From assembly GCF_001625305.1 (NCBI RefSeq), contig NW_017804242.1, positions 3,149,687 through 3,213,686 of the forward strand: DNA of 64,000 bases. The letters are read 5' to 3'. This document shows positions 1-45,699 of the stretch, one piece after another. Under the pieces are notes generated by a model. It did no database searches, was not told where the DNA came from, and saw nothing but the letters and a program-made list of their open reading frames with translations. The stretch's first letter is position 1. Every line of letters starts with the position of its first letter. Source of the stretch: Branchiostoma belcheri. Lineage: Eukaryota > Chordata > Leptocardii > Amphioxiformes > Branchiostomatidae. Made by a program: the position numbers and the translations under genes.

Positions 1-456
1 ATTCTGTAGGACACTTATCCCCTTTGTCCACAGCACAGGTCGTCGACCCTACCTGGGTATAACGTTACAAAATAGCGAAAATGGACCCATGAAATTGAAA
101 ACTTTGCAGGAAAGAAAGAAAGATTCGACCAATGAGACGACGGCTAACTGAATCTCTGGTGTCGCTGACTCACCGGAAAGCCGAACTTCCTAATTGGTCA
201 GCACCACCACCCATAGTCACGTGATGCCACACTAATACAAATTTCTCATGACGGTTTTGAAGGCAGGGGAGAGACCGCGAGAGAAGTGAATATTCTTCCT
301 CTTTGGGGTGTTCAGTTGGCACACCATCAAACTGACTAAGTAGGAGTAGTATCCAGAGGTCGACGATTCGGATTTACGGGGACTGTTGCTCGGCGTCGCC
401 GACAAAAGGGTGGAGTTTCCGCGGGGGCGCCGTCGAGATCAAGTCGACTTTCAAAC
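1..456 (+). promoter_or_regulatory. pkn: PKN 5' flank and 5' UTR region
   Basis: This is the sequence upstream of the PKN start codon. It holds a CCAAT box at 129-133, an inverted CCAAT (ATTGG) at 193-197 and a palindromic E-box CACGTG at 218-223. A GC-rich stretch lies at about 395-445, just before the ATG. I see no TATA box. The arrangement fits a CpG-type housekeeping promoter. The transcription start cannot be placed from sequence alone. Confidence 0.5.
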
Positions 457-33861
<33,405 letters not shown>

Positions 33862-34430
33862 CAAGGAAGGACCATAGATAAACTTACAGAATTATACTAT
33901 GTATAGTTTCTCCTCAATCCTTGATGACTGATATTATTCTTCAGCCTGAAAATAAGCTTGGAGAGATGTGGTTATGGGTGTGACGACTACTGAAGGTTTA
34001 GATATTATCAGTGTAATTATTAGTTGAGAATCCTCACACTTTATTATTATTACCAGGAACATGCACGACTCAGTTCTGTACAGTGATTATGTGAAAGCCG
34101 GCTTACTTGCCATCTCCCAGGCCAGTGCATGATTGAACACGCTGATTTTATACCATGGAAAAGATTAAAACTGAATCAGTGTGCTTATTTAACAGGGGAT
34201 GCATATGATAATTCAGTTACCCTGTCTATAACTGACTTCTCTGAACAATAAGCCAGGAAATGCTAAAAATTGTGACCCAAACAACCTTTAAAAAAATACC
34301 CAGGATGAAAATATTCAAAAAGTATCTGTCCACATTTTCAATGGTTGTAAAGAATAAACCCATATTTGGAGATTTGCATTAAAATTTTGGTTATCTGACC
34401 CAGTTTTGGACTGTGCAAGAATTACCGAAT
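33862..34430 (+). other. pkn: PKN 3' UTR, proximal part
   Basis: Non-coding sequence after the PKN stop. A canonical AATAAA polyadenylation signal lies at 34353-34358, about 490 nt after the stop. Confidence 0.5.
34353..34358 (+). terminator. pkn: Possible PKN polyadenylation signal
   Basis: AATAAA hexamer in the presumed 3' UTR. Later alternative sites cannot be excluded. Confidence 0.4.
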
Positions 34431-36653
34431 CGCTGCAACAGCACTTTTTTTACTGTAATTGTAAATGGCAAATTACTGTCACAGCTATCCTTGCATTTCA
34501 AGTCCAATGTCACTTACCAGACACTAGCTATTTATGTTACAATTGAGAATACTTCTTAATGTACAAAGCACACTCAAAAAGTATCATTTAAGCCTACACT
34601 GTCAATTATTAAGTCAATGTATCAATTTTCTATACAAATGAATGAGAGGTGTTTAATCTGTTGTATTTGGTGACTGTTTCTTTAGATAGGAGGAAAATTC
34701 TCTATACAAGAAAGAATTGCTACTACATATCTTTACATGCATCATGAATATACATCACTATTTGTTTTACAGCCAAGGCAACAAAGTGGACTTAATGCTA
34801 TGCACTGTACTGTTGATAGTGCCTTGGCTATCACTACCAATATGCAAGCCTGTGATGTTAACAACAACCTTTATAAATAACTTGTGCTAAAAATGGAGCA
34901 GGAACCATCTACAAATGATTTATTTATGCAACACTGATGCCTAAGCAATGGTATATTGAGGGATTGTTCACTTGATATTTGGGGGAGGATCATTTTAGGA
35001 TACCTTTTACAAAAGCAACCGTGTAAGGGAACAAATATATGCAAGACATGTATGTTGTAGGGTTTTATAAAGATTATTATAACAGGGTTTGACCCTCCCC
35101 CAGAATATCAACTGATCTACCCCCTACAAAGAGTTGGGAACATGTATTCTATTAAAAAGTATTCTTCACAAAGGATGTTTTTAGCTATAACAGAATAGGG
35201 AACAGTTTTTGTAATGTAACATCTATATCTAAACCAGTTAGGGACCATTGTTGTTCTGTCCACCCATCCACTAACTGTTGAACAGCATTTTGAATTTTAC
35301 ATGCAGGTGTTGTTATGCAAGTACGGACCCAAAGACAGTGAAGTACATAGGAATTGTGCTATTATGTGATGTTCAGTGGCATAGCAGTTCGCAATACCAT
35401 GTTGGAAAATTGACAGTATTTGTGACAAATGTTTAAAAGCGATACTATGCCTAACCTTATCACAAATGTGTGACAGATTTTTATCGCACCTTTACTGTTT
35501 TATAAAGGACAAAAACAAGCCACACAAGCAAAAACTATCAGATCCCCTCCCACTATTAAGGAAGACAAGGGAATTTTTCCTACTCTTAAGAATGCACGGC
35601 TTCAAACCCATCAGAAATGACTTGCTTTATCACATACAGCAAGTACACAGTATACAGCTTCATGTACTTGGTACATACACAGACAGATACGTTTACATAT
35701 ACAGATTTTTGCCATTGCTATATGACTTGTGTAGTATGACGGGTATGTACTAAATGACAGTGCCATCGTACTTGACACACATTGTACTTAAAACTTGTGG
35801 AATCATGTGAGGAAAGAAGAAGCACCGCCACAGAAATATTGTACAGTCTCGTAGCTTAGCTTCAACAGAGCAATAACCGGCACAAAACGGTGTGATTTCA
35901 AGAAAACACATCAGAACTTTAGGCAAATATTTTAAAAAGGTATCAATACAAGTTTATGAAGTTTACAAAGGGCTGTTCCAATCTAGAAGGGGTGGGTGCT
36001 TGCTGTTTTTATAACAACTTGTTTAGGAAATGCAACCTCTGCAAAAGCAAGACGTCAATAAAACCCATCCACCCACCCCTACCTGATAAAGTGGAACATC
36101 CCGACAAGGTGACCATTGTTGACTGCAATACCATTGCAGTTGCTAGGGGGCACATTCAGTGCTCCTTCATATAGTGCCAGACGTAGGTACTAAAATATGT
36201 GACCCAACATTGTACATAGTTTTGTATAGTATGCAATTATAGTACCATGGTACAACTGTGGGTACTTGTACATTTTCAGAGGGAGGTGTTATCCTGGTCA
36301 TTCTTTTTTTAATGGCTAGGGAAGAACTGTTCCTTCTCTTTTATTCTGTGTAGAAAATGTCTGGTAGATTTTTTGTTCCCATTCCCTTCTCGATGTCTGA
36401 TGATGTATGTGTGTATTCATGGGAGAAGATTAAAGCAGAAATCAGATACCCAATGAAGAGTTGATGTTATGTGTGGACATTGTTCATGTAACGTTACATA
36501 TAGTTTGGCACGTGGAGATGGCTTATAAAGGTAGGGGTGCCATGGCATTTTGGAGGCCGTAAGGTAGCCTCCATAGCATGCCATAAACTGGGGGTCTTCA
36601 TGGTCTTTGGGAGCTTTTATGTGCTATTTTCTTATTGCATATGGACAGCATAG
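34431..36653 (+). repeat. Tandem duplication, full-length copy (blocks A, B, C)
   Basis: Contains block A (34431-34846), a unique spacer, block B (36236-36438), a short spacer and block C (36554-36653). The three blocks recur in the same order and orientation at 36654-37378. No coding sequence is visible; this is PKN 3' UTR or intergenic DNA. Confidence 0.85.
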
Positions 36654-37378
36654 CGCTGCAACAGCACTTTTTTACTGTAATTGTAAATGGCAAATTACTG
36701 TCACAGCTATCCTTGCATTTCAAGTCCAATCGCACTTACCAGACACTAGCTATTTATGTTACAATTGAGAATACTTCTTAATGTACAAAGCACACTCAAA
36801 AAGTATCATTTAAGCCTACACTGTCAATTATTAAGTCAATGTATCAATTTTCTATACAATTGAATGAGAGGTGTTTAATCTGTTGTATTTGGTGACTGTT
36901 TCTTTAGATAGGAGGAAAATTCTCTATACAAGAAAGAATTGCTACTACATATCTTGACATGCATCATGAATATACATCACTTATTTGTTTTACAGCCAAG
37001 GCAACAAAGTGGACTTAATGCTATGCACTGTACTGTTGATAGTGCCTTGGCTATCACTACCAATATGCATACTACCATTATAGTACCATGGTACAACTGT
37101 GGGTACTTGTACATTTTCAGAGGGAGGTGTTATCCTGGTCATTCTTTTTTTAATGGCTAGGGAAGAACTGTTCCTTCTCTTTTATTCTGTGTAGAAAATG
37201 TCTGGTAGATTTTTTGTTCCCATTCCCTTCTCGATGTCTGATGATGTATGTGTGTATTCATGGGAGAAGATTAAAGCAGGCCGTAAGGTAGCCTCCATAG
37301 CATGCCATAAACTGGGGGTCTTCATGGTCTTTGGGAGCTTTTATGTGCTATTTTCTTATTGCATATGGACAGCATAGC
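36654..37378 (+). repeat. Tandem duplication, compact copy (A', B', C')
   Basis: A' (36654-37069), B' (37077-37279) and C' (about 37278-37378) follow directly after block C. Spacers of about 1.39 kb and 115 bp are missing relative to the first copy. A and A' differ at about five or six positions in 416. Confidence 0.85.
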
Positions 37379-37929
37379 CGGCGTGATTGAATTATCCCCG
37401 TTTTTTTTTTAAACTGGGCTGATCAGAAAACAGCCGAAGACCACCAAACACCCAGTTCTATAAGCCTGCTACGGAGGCTAGCCGTAAGGACAGTAGGTTG
37501 ATGATCCATTATGTCTTGGTCACTGTGTCTTGAAGGCTAGAGCCCATACCCTTTTTTAAGTTTCACTATGTGTCATGAAATCAACTATGTTACATTATAA
37601 ATCTAGACATTACACGGATTGTATTATATTGATATGAGGCCTACAGTATAGCATTAAGACTTCTATGGGGAGGGGGTACAAGCCTCTAGTCAATGTTAAA
37701 GATGGAAGTGACAAGTACTGGTGAAAAATTGGTTCAAACATCTTTTTCTTTCCCCTCACCTGTTTTTGGATGGAAAACTTTTAAAAGACAGACTACTTTA
37801 AGTAAAAAAAAAAGCCAACATCTACAAGCAAATGCAGAATGTTTTGCCAACAAAATTCCTTAAGTGCATCTAACTACCTGCATTATCTCATAATACAGAG
37901 GAATAGGAGGGCGGACAAGCTAAAAACGG

Positions 37930-38256
37930 AACACGAGTGTGGACGCCGTACGCTTTGTCCACGTCCATGGGGAGGGCTACCGCTTGCTGGAACAGCCCTC
38001 TAGCAGCAGTCCCATATATCACGCGGCCACAAGTAGAGGTGAGTCAATAGCGTTTCGGCAAACACGCCTGTCGCCTCGGTCGTCGAGGGCTGCCAAGCAC
38101 CGGAGTTTCCCGGCTCCTAATCTCGACACAAGCACGCGATGTTTTGAGTGCCAAGTTTGCACTGGAGAGCTTTGACATTCATCCCGAGAACAACAGCAGA
38201 ATACAGGCCACTTGTGGAGGACAGGGCCGGCGGCGGATGCTGTTTTCTACCGGCAG
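37930..38256 (+). promoter_or_regulatory. CpG-rich candidate promoter and upstream exon of the BRINP-like gene
   Basis: CpG-rich sequence with two consensus donors: gtgagt at about 38039 after an open stretch reading VDAVRFVHVHGEGYRLLEQP, and gtaaga at 38257. An acceptor tatttag at 41761 precedes the BRINP-like start codon, so a non-coding first exon here could splice to it. The link is inferred. The open stretch has no recognisable homology. Confidence 0.35.
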
Positions 38257-38260
38257 GTAA

Positions 38261-41200
38261 GACTCGAGGAGCCACCGCGCTGCGTTTAAAGGTTTAAACA
38301 GATTTACAAAACCTGTCTGGCAAACGTCCCTGAAAAAAATGGTGGGCCGTACGTATTATTAGCGGTGAAGGTTGCCGGTTGTGTGCACGCATGGCGCTCG
38401 CTAGTTTATTTACACGAATAAGCCCACATGTAACCCAGAACAAATGTTGATTGAGCCTATAAAACAACCACCGAGACTTGTCATCCGTTAGTCAAACTAA
38501 TGTGTAACGTGGTCCTGACCTACTCTCCAAGCAGACGCGTGTTATTGTGGGTGTTTCTGTTGGAATATGTAGTAATTATACTAGCGAGATGACCAGGGAA
38601 AACCATACCACCTGTTAGTAAATGCACCAAGAAAGTTGTTGTACCAGTGAAAGACGTAAAGTTAAGACAGAACAGTTAGGTCACAATTAGAGTTTTAGGT
38701 TCGAACCGGAAAGATCCGGAGGAAAGGCGACTGTCATACTCCATTGCCTCCTAATATAGTGTCATTACCGACAAAATTCCGTGCAGGGATTTCAGACTAC
38801 AATTTCACCAGACGCTAATCAAAACGCACCGGTGCGAATCTTTGCACGAAGTTTTCACCTCAGAAAAACATCTGTAAGGTTTCCTAGCCTCCAAAAATGC
38901 CTTCAAACCGGAATATTCGTCAGAACAGGGCACCGGAAACTCGTAAAAGATGACGAGGGGGAAGAGGAAACGTTTTCTGCACGTAGGCCTCGGTAATTTG
39001 GAATGTCGGCGTGACAATAATGGTGAGACCATTCACACTCCAGGGTCGGACCTAGTGACCTTTTGACACTCTCGTCTCCATCCTTATCTTTATTGCACAA
39101 CACACTTAGCTTTATAAGGTTGAACATTAACCCCTCTCAGAAACTGGGACAAATGCGTAACTATAGGAGTAGCTAGGAATGCAGGGACGCTAGCATTCCA
39201 GTCCTGTACTTTTCATAAAGGCCATAGTATAACCAACGTGCGTTGCACTTAATAACGCTCTTTAAGAGGTGCCGCTTGACCCAGGGAGCAAGTTCCGTCG
39301 ACAAATTGCAGCTCGTTCATCGATTTAATGCAAAGTACAAACGTACGTATCAGCGTAGTCAAATATTGCCTACCCTCCCAACTCAGTTTCTAATGGACTT
39401 CGTTATACAGAGCTTCCGGAGATACAGATAATTCGGAGACTGAGATACGGCGTGTGGCATGACTGAGGAGTTAAACTATTTAAACAACCTTAGCCCTGTA
39501 GGGTAAGGAGTGAGAATAGCCCCTTCATAAATTACAGGTCGGGAGTTAATAGTAGTCTTGTTCTTACAAGTGGCCGGAGGCGCCAACAGCAATATCCCCG
39601 GTCTGTGTATGCTTGTTGTACTGTGTACATAGTGCCGGTACGTTACAAATAAACCAGACTAACATAAGGAACGCAGATGTCATCTGCAACCAGGCTAGTT
39701 TTTCGGCCGCAGTCGAAAATCCGGAAATCTTTAAACGAACAAAGAAACATCTATCTTAGAATCCAGCGTTAGAAATTTAAGGCATGCGGACCATCCTTTG
39801 CATCGTGTACGGCATTGAGGTTTTGTTTCCTTCCGTGACATTGCCCCGTTTGTTCCTTGATCCACGCTGTATTGAATACCGTTGAGTCGTAGCCTTGCCT
39901 TGACATAATACATGCATCTGGCGACAGTCTGGCAGACGAATTGGAAGGATTTAAGAATAGTCAGGATAGATGCACGTATACTCCACTGTAAGTGCGGATT
40001 ACCTGTGCTTAAGCTTACGCCATTGCGGTCCCTTTAAATAGAGGTGTCAAAACCGGTCAGGGGTCGGTGTTTGAATTGTGGCGGTTGAAGAGCCCAGTGT
40101 GTTTGTTCTTGCGGCCAGGTGGGCCCATTGTCAACATTCGGACGGTCCCGCCGCCCGTGTTCACAGCTACACACCGGGCAAATCCAATTTGATCCCCTGC
40201 CAAAAGAACTGGGGAAAATTCAGGGGCATCCGAGCATTGAACAGCCAGACATGTTACAATGGGATTGACAGAACACGGTAAATAGTGGCGGTACAACACG
40301 GCCTGGACCTGTCAGGATTATTGGGGCGAAGTAATGAGCAGATAGCTGGTGGCCAGTCAGAGTATTTGTGTGAATACAACCTGTACTTTGTATGCAAAAA
40401 AGCAGCCCTTCCCTAACCACTTAAGGCTTGGGCGTACAGATATAGATCTCAATGGTGACTGGGGCATCAATCAGTCTTTATCAAAATGCTCATCAGATTC
40501 ACTCAAACGGTTTAATGTGTCGTGTCAGACAAAGAGTTTTAATTTTTTATGAACTCTAGCTATTACTGAGAGTCTGAGATAAATCATCAACATTGATAGA
40601 ACACCTCTTTCTTCACCGATATATTTGGTTTCGGCGTCCTGCAACTGCTGTCTTTCCGATAGTCGCTTGTCACCAGGACCATACCTTACATGGAGTCCCT
40701 TCAACCTTTCATCATTACGCCTGATCATCCTCAGACAGATCCAAGACACTAACCCGAAGTACCTTAATTGTAGGCTTTATATTTACGCAATTCTCTAGGT
40801 CGTCAGCAAGTTTATCGTGTGGTAGTGAGTTGGTCGGCGAAGTTGCCTACTAGTCCATGTTTAAAAGTCGATTATCTGCATCGTGTACCATCAGACTATG
40901 TATTTTATATAAATCAAAGAAAAGTCACATTCTACTTAGATGGGATTTTAAGATGTATTGTTTTTATGGGTACTCTCTTACCTGAAATAAAGAATAAAGA
41001 AAGGAAGAAAGAAAGAGGAGCGAATGTGAGATTGACGCCCAATCCACTGCCGAACTTGGTTTGAGAGTGGTCAACTGAGCGGTCATGGGGAGGTTCTGAA
41101 TGTGTGACAGAGACTGGAACGAAACTCTACTCACGACTACTGGCCGCTCTTGATATGAAACTGTTCGCCAAGCTATGCATGCTGATAGAACACCTTTACT

Positions 41201-41760
41201 GAGTATGACAAAGGAAGTGGATATATGTTAGGGTTCACAGACTCAATAAGCCATGCGTTACGTTATAAACTTCACCTTTGCCTGTAGACAGTGTTCAGGT
41301 AAACAAACACAAACCCATGAATGTGGCGATTTTTATCGTACATTGCCTCAGGCGACAAGCAGTAACATATTTGCCGACATGCTTGTCGTGGTTACTGACT
41401 GACACGGTAGATGAGGCGTACAGCTGGCCTTGTCTGGAGCAACTCTTGTTGTGAAACCTGAGCACAAGCTTCGTGACCATGTTTTACACAACTTCATCGA
41501 TTGGTCGTAGCTTTATGACTATTCCACTAATAGAAAAAGCCGTAAGAAACACTCATGGTCACGACTTGTGATGTTTCCCACGACCTTGCGTTGTTTATGT
41601 CAATACCAACCTTGACTTTGCCGTGGAAATACAATGTTTACCCAAAGCAGTTAACTGTTAAACTATTCGAAGCTTGCGACACTGGTGACAACCTTTGTTC
41701 AATCGATATGAACCCATGTACATATCAAGCCACTCACACATGTTTTACCTATGTTATTTA
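38261..41760 (+). other. Non-coding stretch upstream of the BRINP-like gene
   Basis: About 3.5 kb of mixed-GC sequence with only short chance ORFs. Probably an intron in the 5' UTR or upstream regulatory DNA. I see no bounded repeat. Confidence 0.5.
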
Positions 41761-41828
41761 GTGGCCCAAATGACAAAGGGAAAGCTAGACGACAACGATG
41801 ATGATGAAGACGCGGGACTACACCTGAG

Positions 41829-42004
41829 ATGGGGCGGCGGTTCTTGCAGCGCCTCCTAGCGGGAATCTTCGCTCTGACGCTCGGAACGTTACCGTCAGGT
41901 GCAGGCGGAGAACCCGATCGTGGCCCCCTGGCGGACTCACCGGAACTGCTCCGATATCGAGAACAAGCACTGCAGGGTTTCAGCATCAGAGTCAAAGCAA
42001 GCAG
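41829..42004 (+). CDS. brinp: BRINP-like exon 1 (signal peptide)
   Basis: Starts MGRRFLQRLLAGIFALTLG, a clear signal peptide with a probable cut after the Ser-Gly-Ala stretch. Ends in phase 2 at gtagga. A possible acceptor at 41761 suggests 5' UTR upstream. Confidence 0.85.
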
Positions 42005-45000
42005 GTAGGATAGTTACACAGTAGGGCTTGTCATAGTTGTATTCTTCTATGAATATATGTTACTTTGGTAAGATGGTCTTTCGTCAGAGTAGCATGGTTG
42101 AGTAACATAGCGTTCTTTTCTCGTACTTTTCAGACAATATACAAAATGGATCGTGCACAACTTGGCGTCCCACAGAAATCCAGAAGAGGAGTCCATCGCC
42201 GACTTAGACCCGGGGTTCATAGCCGCTGTTCTCTCGCTGGGAGAGCGCCCGTCTCGTGCCCAGCTCATCGAGACTGTGATCCGGCCGTACGGGACACATT
42301 ACGTGGTGTCCGGGGCGCTGGGCGGCGGGGAGACGGTGACTGTGTACATGAACCAGACGGACTGGGCCGTGCAGAGAGAAGTCCGGAGCTTGCTTGGGTC
42401 CTATTTCGCCGATAAAGACGGAGTTATGGAGGAACTACGTGATCTGCAGAGGCGTTCTGGCACATTTCGGGTACACAAAACACTTGCTATAATATTTTTT
42501 CAAAGACAGCTAATATTCTATGTAACATGATCTTTTCTGGCAACGCCTTAGGGATGGAGCGATTGAACGGTATTGGATTCGAGTTGAAAATGTTCTTAAG
42601 AGATCTTTAGCGACGCCTCAGAGGTATATTTTCACTGTAGGCACTACACTACAAATACGTTAAGCTCGATCTACGTTTATTAGGCGTTGAAGACGTCAGT
42701 TAGGGCACAATACGGTAATTTGCGAAATTTCAGTCTAAGTTGCAGTTGTAAATTTGTGCGTTCATGAATAAAGCATACATATCAATGCCTCTATACGCCG
42801 TTGTATTTCAGGTTCACACGTCCAGCGCAGGGCCGATGTCGTGTGGACACGTGGACGACACCCGGGATCCGGTGCTCCTCTCTGACACAAACGCAAGGCT
42901 CAAACTGCGAGGTGTGTAACATAGTCAGTTCAGTTCAGTTTATTTCACACTTAAAAACAAAATGTAACAATACAAATACAAGAAAATATAAATGACTAGA
43001 CTGAAGGAAAGGAAAAAAGAATCTTTATTCGTTCCAAATATTACTACTACCTGCAAAATGGGTATCATGCCTTGACAAAAAAGCTTCATAGAAAGAGTGT
43101 ACGTTTGATCCAACAGACGAAAATTGGATCTATTTTTATCAAAAATTCCACCTGTGCCTATCCGTCATCATCACTCTTCTATATATATTCTTCAGACTTG
43201 TATAGTCTACTATACTAACAAATTTTACTGCAATCATTATGGTAACTTCCTATGTCTGCATTGTATTTCCTTATAGGTCTACAGGACTTACTACCCCGCT
43301 ATCTGCGGGAATCCTTCACGAAGGCAGCTCTGAGTTACATCTACTGTGACGGGAGAGGGGAGTGGACGTGTAAGGGTGGGGAGTGTCGGTGTAAATGTGA
43401 CGACTCGTCTCCAGACTGCGCATGCTCAGCTGACGTCATCAACAGGCTACTGTCCCAGTTAGAGCACTTGCGCAGGCAGTTTGAAACCGATGATTCGAGG
43501 TTCGAGCAAACAGGTGAGATTAGAAGAAGATTAGTAGCGGGAAATCTTATTATAATAAAATGCTCAACGTTGCCTGAAAAGTGTTCATTTCAACTTTCTG
43601 TAACCTTGAATAAATATGTTTCATCATCACAGAAAAAAATGTTAGAGAAACCTGACAATTTATCTGACATGCTTCTTTTTGACTTAAATACCAGTGCTCT
43701 TATAAACAACCTCTTTACAATTTTCCCCCATAGATGGTTTTCAGCGTTTTGTCCGAAGGCTTCCCATCGATCAATTTCTGGACTTGGACGCCATCTTAGA
43801 AAGATGGCGACGGTCTCGGATGGTGACGTCATCATACAGGGTACATGTGGCCAAGATGAGGAAATTGTTGTCAAGAATACATGACGTCATGACTGAAATC
43901 AGACGACGTGTGGTATATTGTACCTGGGAGCCGGAATTACAAATCAAACCTTCTCCAAGGTGCGTGTCCTTACAACGGCTTTTTCCTTGCTCAAAATTTT
44001 GAATTTTAAAAGTAAAATTTTCTTCTGTGTTGTGGTATTTTGTACATATTCATCAAGTGCCATTATTTCATTGCTAGATTTTTTTTCGTCTACAGGAGTC
44101 CGCGTCAATGGCAGATTATCGCGCAGGCGCGACTATACTGTTCCCGGGGACGACATCCGGGGACTTTTGACCACCGGAGGCGCGCATGCGCGTGTGTTGA
44201 TGACGACATCTGCGGCAGTGTTCTTCCGTGTGTCGTCGGAAGGGCGGGAAGATGTCGGACCTGCAACCCCGCCCAGAACTTCGCCACCTGTGGATCCTGC
44301 AATGAAGGGTATCAACTGCTAGAGGGCACTTGTAGGATGGTGTTAAGTTCCAACCAGCTTGGCGCCAAGTTGATTCAGTTGGAGTCGTACCAGACACCGC
44401 GAGACGAGGACATGTGTAAAGAGAAGAGCAGCATCGACTTCTACTTTCGCAGCAAGACTGCGCCTTACCAGGAGTGGTTCTCTCCGACAAACAGCTCCCT
44501 TAAAATTTCATTAAAACTCAGAACAGAAGATCTACCCTCAGACAAGGTCACAATTTTAACAGGCGTCAGGACAAAGTTTTGCTTTTTCCCCTTCATACCC
44601 GATGGAATGGAGATATACACAAAGATCAACCCATTGACAGAAAACCATCGCGATTCTTATAGACTTCCACAATGGGACACTGACCATCCCAAATGGACAA
44701 CAATCCCGTACACAACGCCTCTTCGGTACACGGCGTCAGAAACAGACATTCGGTGCGTTCAGATGTCTATGTGTATGGGACAAAGGCACAAGGTTCTCGC
44801 CGAAGCGACACATCTAAAACTCATAAACCTCAAAACTGGCGGACTTGGGGCGCCTCTGCGTATGAGAATAGAAGACGTGACGCCGTTTGGGTACAGAGCC
44901 GGCTTCAACACCACGGCAATAAGGGAGGCATTACGTAACGCCCAAGACGACGAACAATTTCGAGAAAAGATTGGAGTTTTCTTCACAGACATAAGAGACA

Positions 45001-45152
45001 GGGTCAAAAGACTATCCCCTTTCCAAGATGAGGACATGTTTTCCAACATTTTACTCAAAAGAGTAGGTCTTGAAATAACAGAAGTGAGAGCAATAGAAAA
45101 ATTAGTTGAAGACACTATGAAAAGTTTGGAGGAATTTCTTGAACTCATTTGA
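41829..45152 (+). CDS. brinp: BRINP-like MACPF-domain protein, six exons
   Basis: Secreted/ER-type protein of the BRINP family (BMP/retinoic-acid-inducible neural-specific proteins, linked to cell-cycle restraint in neurons in vertebrates). Six exons join in frame to 2,133 nt, 710 aa; vertebrate BRINPs are about 760-785 aa. Residues 1-26 form a signal peptide. A MACPF domain occupies about 60-290 and shows the signature YGTHYVVSGALGG. Next come a Cys-rich segment (GEWTCKGGECRCKC), a helical region, an EGF-like Cys-rich segment (CRTCNPAQNFATCGSCNEGY) and a long C-terminal domain with RMRIEDVTPFGYRAGFN, all collinear with human BRINP1 as I recall it. Astrotactin, another MACPF family, is less likely because the C-terminal half follows BRINP. 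Confidence 0.9.
42134..42470 (+). CDS. brinp: BRINP-like exon 2 (MACPF core)
   Basis: Phase 2 to phase 0. Encodes QYTKWIVHNLASHRN, LIETVIRPYGTHYVVSGALG and SYFADKDGVMEELRDLQ. Includes the MACPF signature. Confidence 0.93.
42812..42911 (+). CDS. brinp: BRINP-like exon 3
   Basis: Phase 0 to phase 1, 100 nt. Encodes VHTSSAGPMSCGHVDD and LLSDTNARLKLRG, aligning with the BRINP1 segment TGPLGCNSYDNLD and the following strand. Confidence 0.88.
43277..43513 (+). CDS. brinp: BRINP-like exon 4 (end of MACPF, Cys-rich)
   Basis: Phase 1 to phase 1. Encodes LLPRYLRESFTKAALSYIYC and the Cys cluster CKGGECRCKCDD, which matches BRINP1 CQNSQCRCQC. Confidence 0.93.
43734..43959 (+). CDS. brinp: BRINP-like exon 5 (helical region)
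   Basis: Phase 1 to phase 2. Encodes FQRFVRRLPIDQFLDLDAIL and a basic helical stretch to CTWEPELQIKPSPR. A decayed copy of part of it lies at 45642-45694. Confidence 0.9.
44096..45152 (+). CDS. brinp: BRINP-like exon 6 (C-terminal half)
   Basis: Phase 2 to the stop, one long 353-codon exon. Starts at RSPRQWQIIAQARLYC, continues through the EGF-like segment (CNPAQNFATCGSCNEGY) to the conserved C-terminal domain ending SLEEFLELI. A single long last exon is also typical of vertebrate BRINP genes. Confidence 0.93.
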
Positions 45153-45600
45153 TAACGTTACATGTTTTGCGTGATGGTTTTCTTCAATACGGGTAACTGT
45201 AGTAACTATATTATCTCTGTATAAAGACTTATTCTTGAAAAAAAAAAGAAATATTCTACCAGAATGAGAGCCATGTAAATATGAATTTTTGATTGTCAAA
45301 CGATACTGTATTATATGGATCTTGACGAATGCAGCTCTGTTCATTTCTTTGTTATTGACATTATTGTGAGATCTTCTTTAGCGACTCAATCGCACCGGTT
45401 GTTCTGGTCTGCTTTAATGTTAAGTACTCAACAATGGATTCATCTTAAGACATAGCTTCAGGCGGGACATCGCAGGACACTGCGCCATTGTTAAGGGACA
45501 AACCGGACCATCATTTGACTTAATCGTACCAAAAAGTGCGCAGTTAAGTTCACTACATGGTCAGATCTAGATATGGTTCTACAGACTAAAATGAGACATT

Positions 45601-45606
45601 AATAAA
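45601..45606 (+). terminator. Possible BRINP-like polyadenylation signal
   Basis: AATAAA about 450 nt after the BRINP-like stop codon. Confidence 0.4.
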
Positions 45607-45641
45607 CTGAAAAATCGTACTGTAAATTTTTCTAAGATATG

Positions 45642-45694
45642 AGGATTTCACTGTCAAGGACAGATGACGTCATGAGCGACATTAGACGACGTGA
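45642..45694 (+). pseudogene. Relic of BRINP-like exon 5
   Basis: Fifty-three bases align without gaps to 43857-43909 in exon 5, with 41 identities, including ATGACGTCATGA and AGACGACGTG. It lies about 500 nt after the gene's stop codon. No other exon of a second gene copy is recognisable around it. Confidence 0.6.
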
Positions 45695-45699
45695 TAGCT

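Noticed and set aside
44116-44490. 124-codon minus-strand ORF opposite BRINP exon 6
   Set aside because: Shadow of the GC-rich coding exon; no family match.
44759-45148. 129-codon minus-strand ORF opposite BRINP exon 6
   Set aside because: Shadow ORF of the conserved + strand exon.
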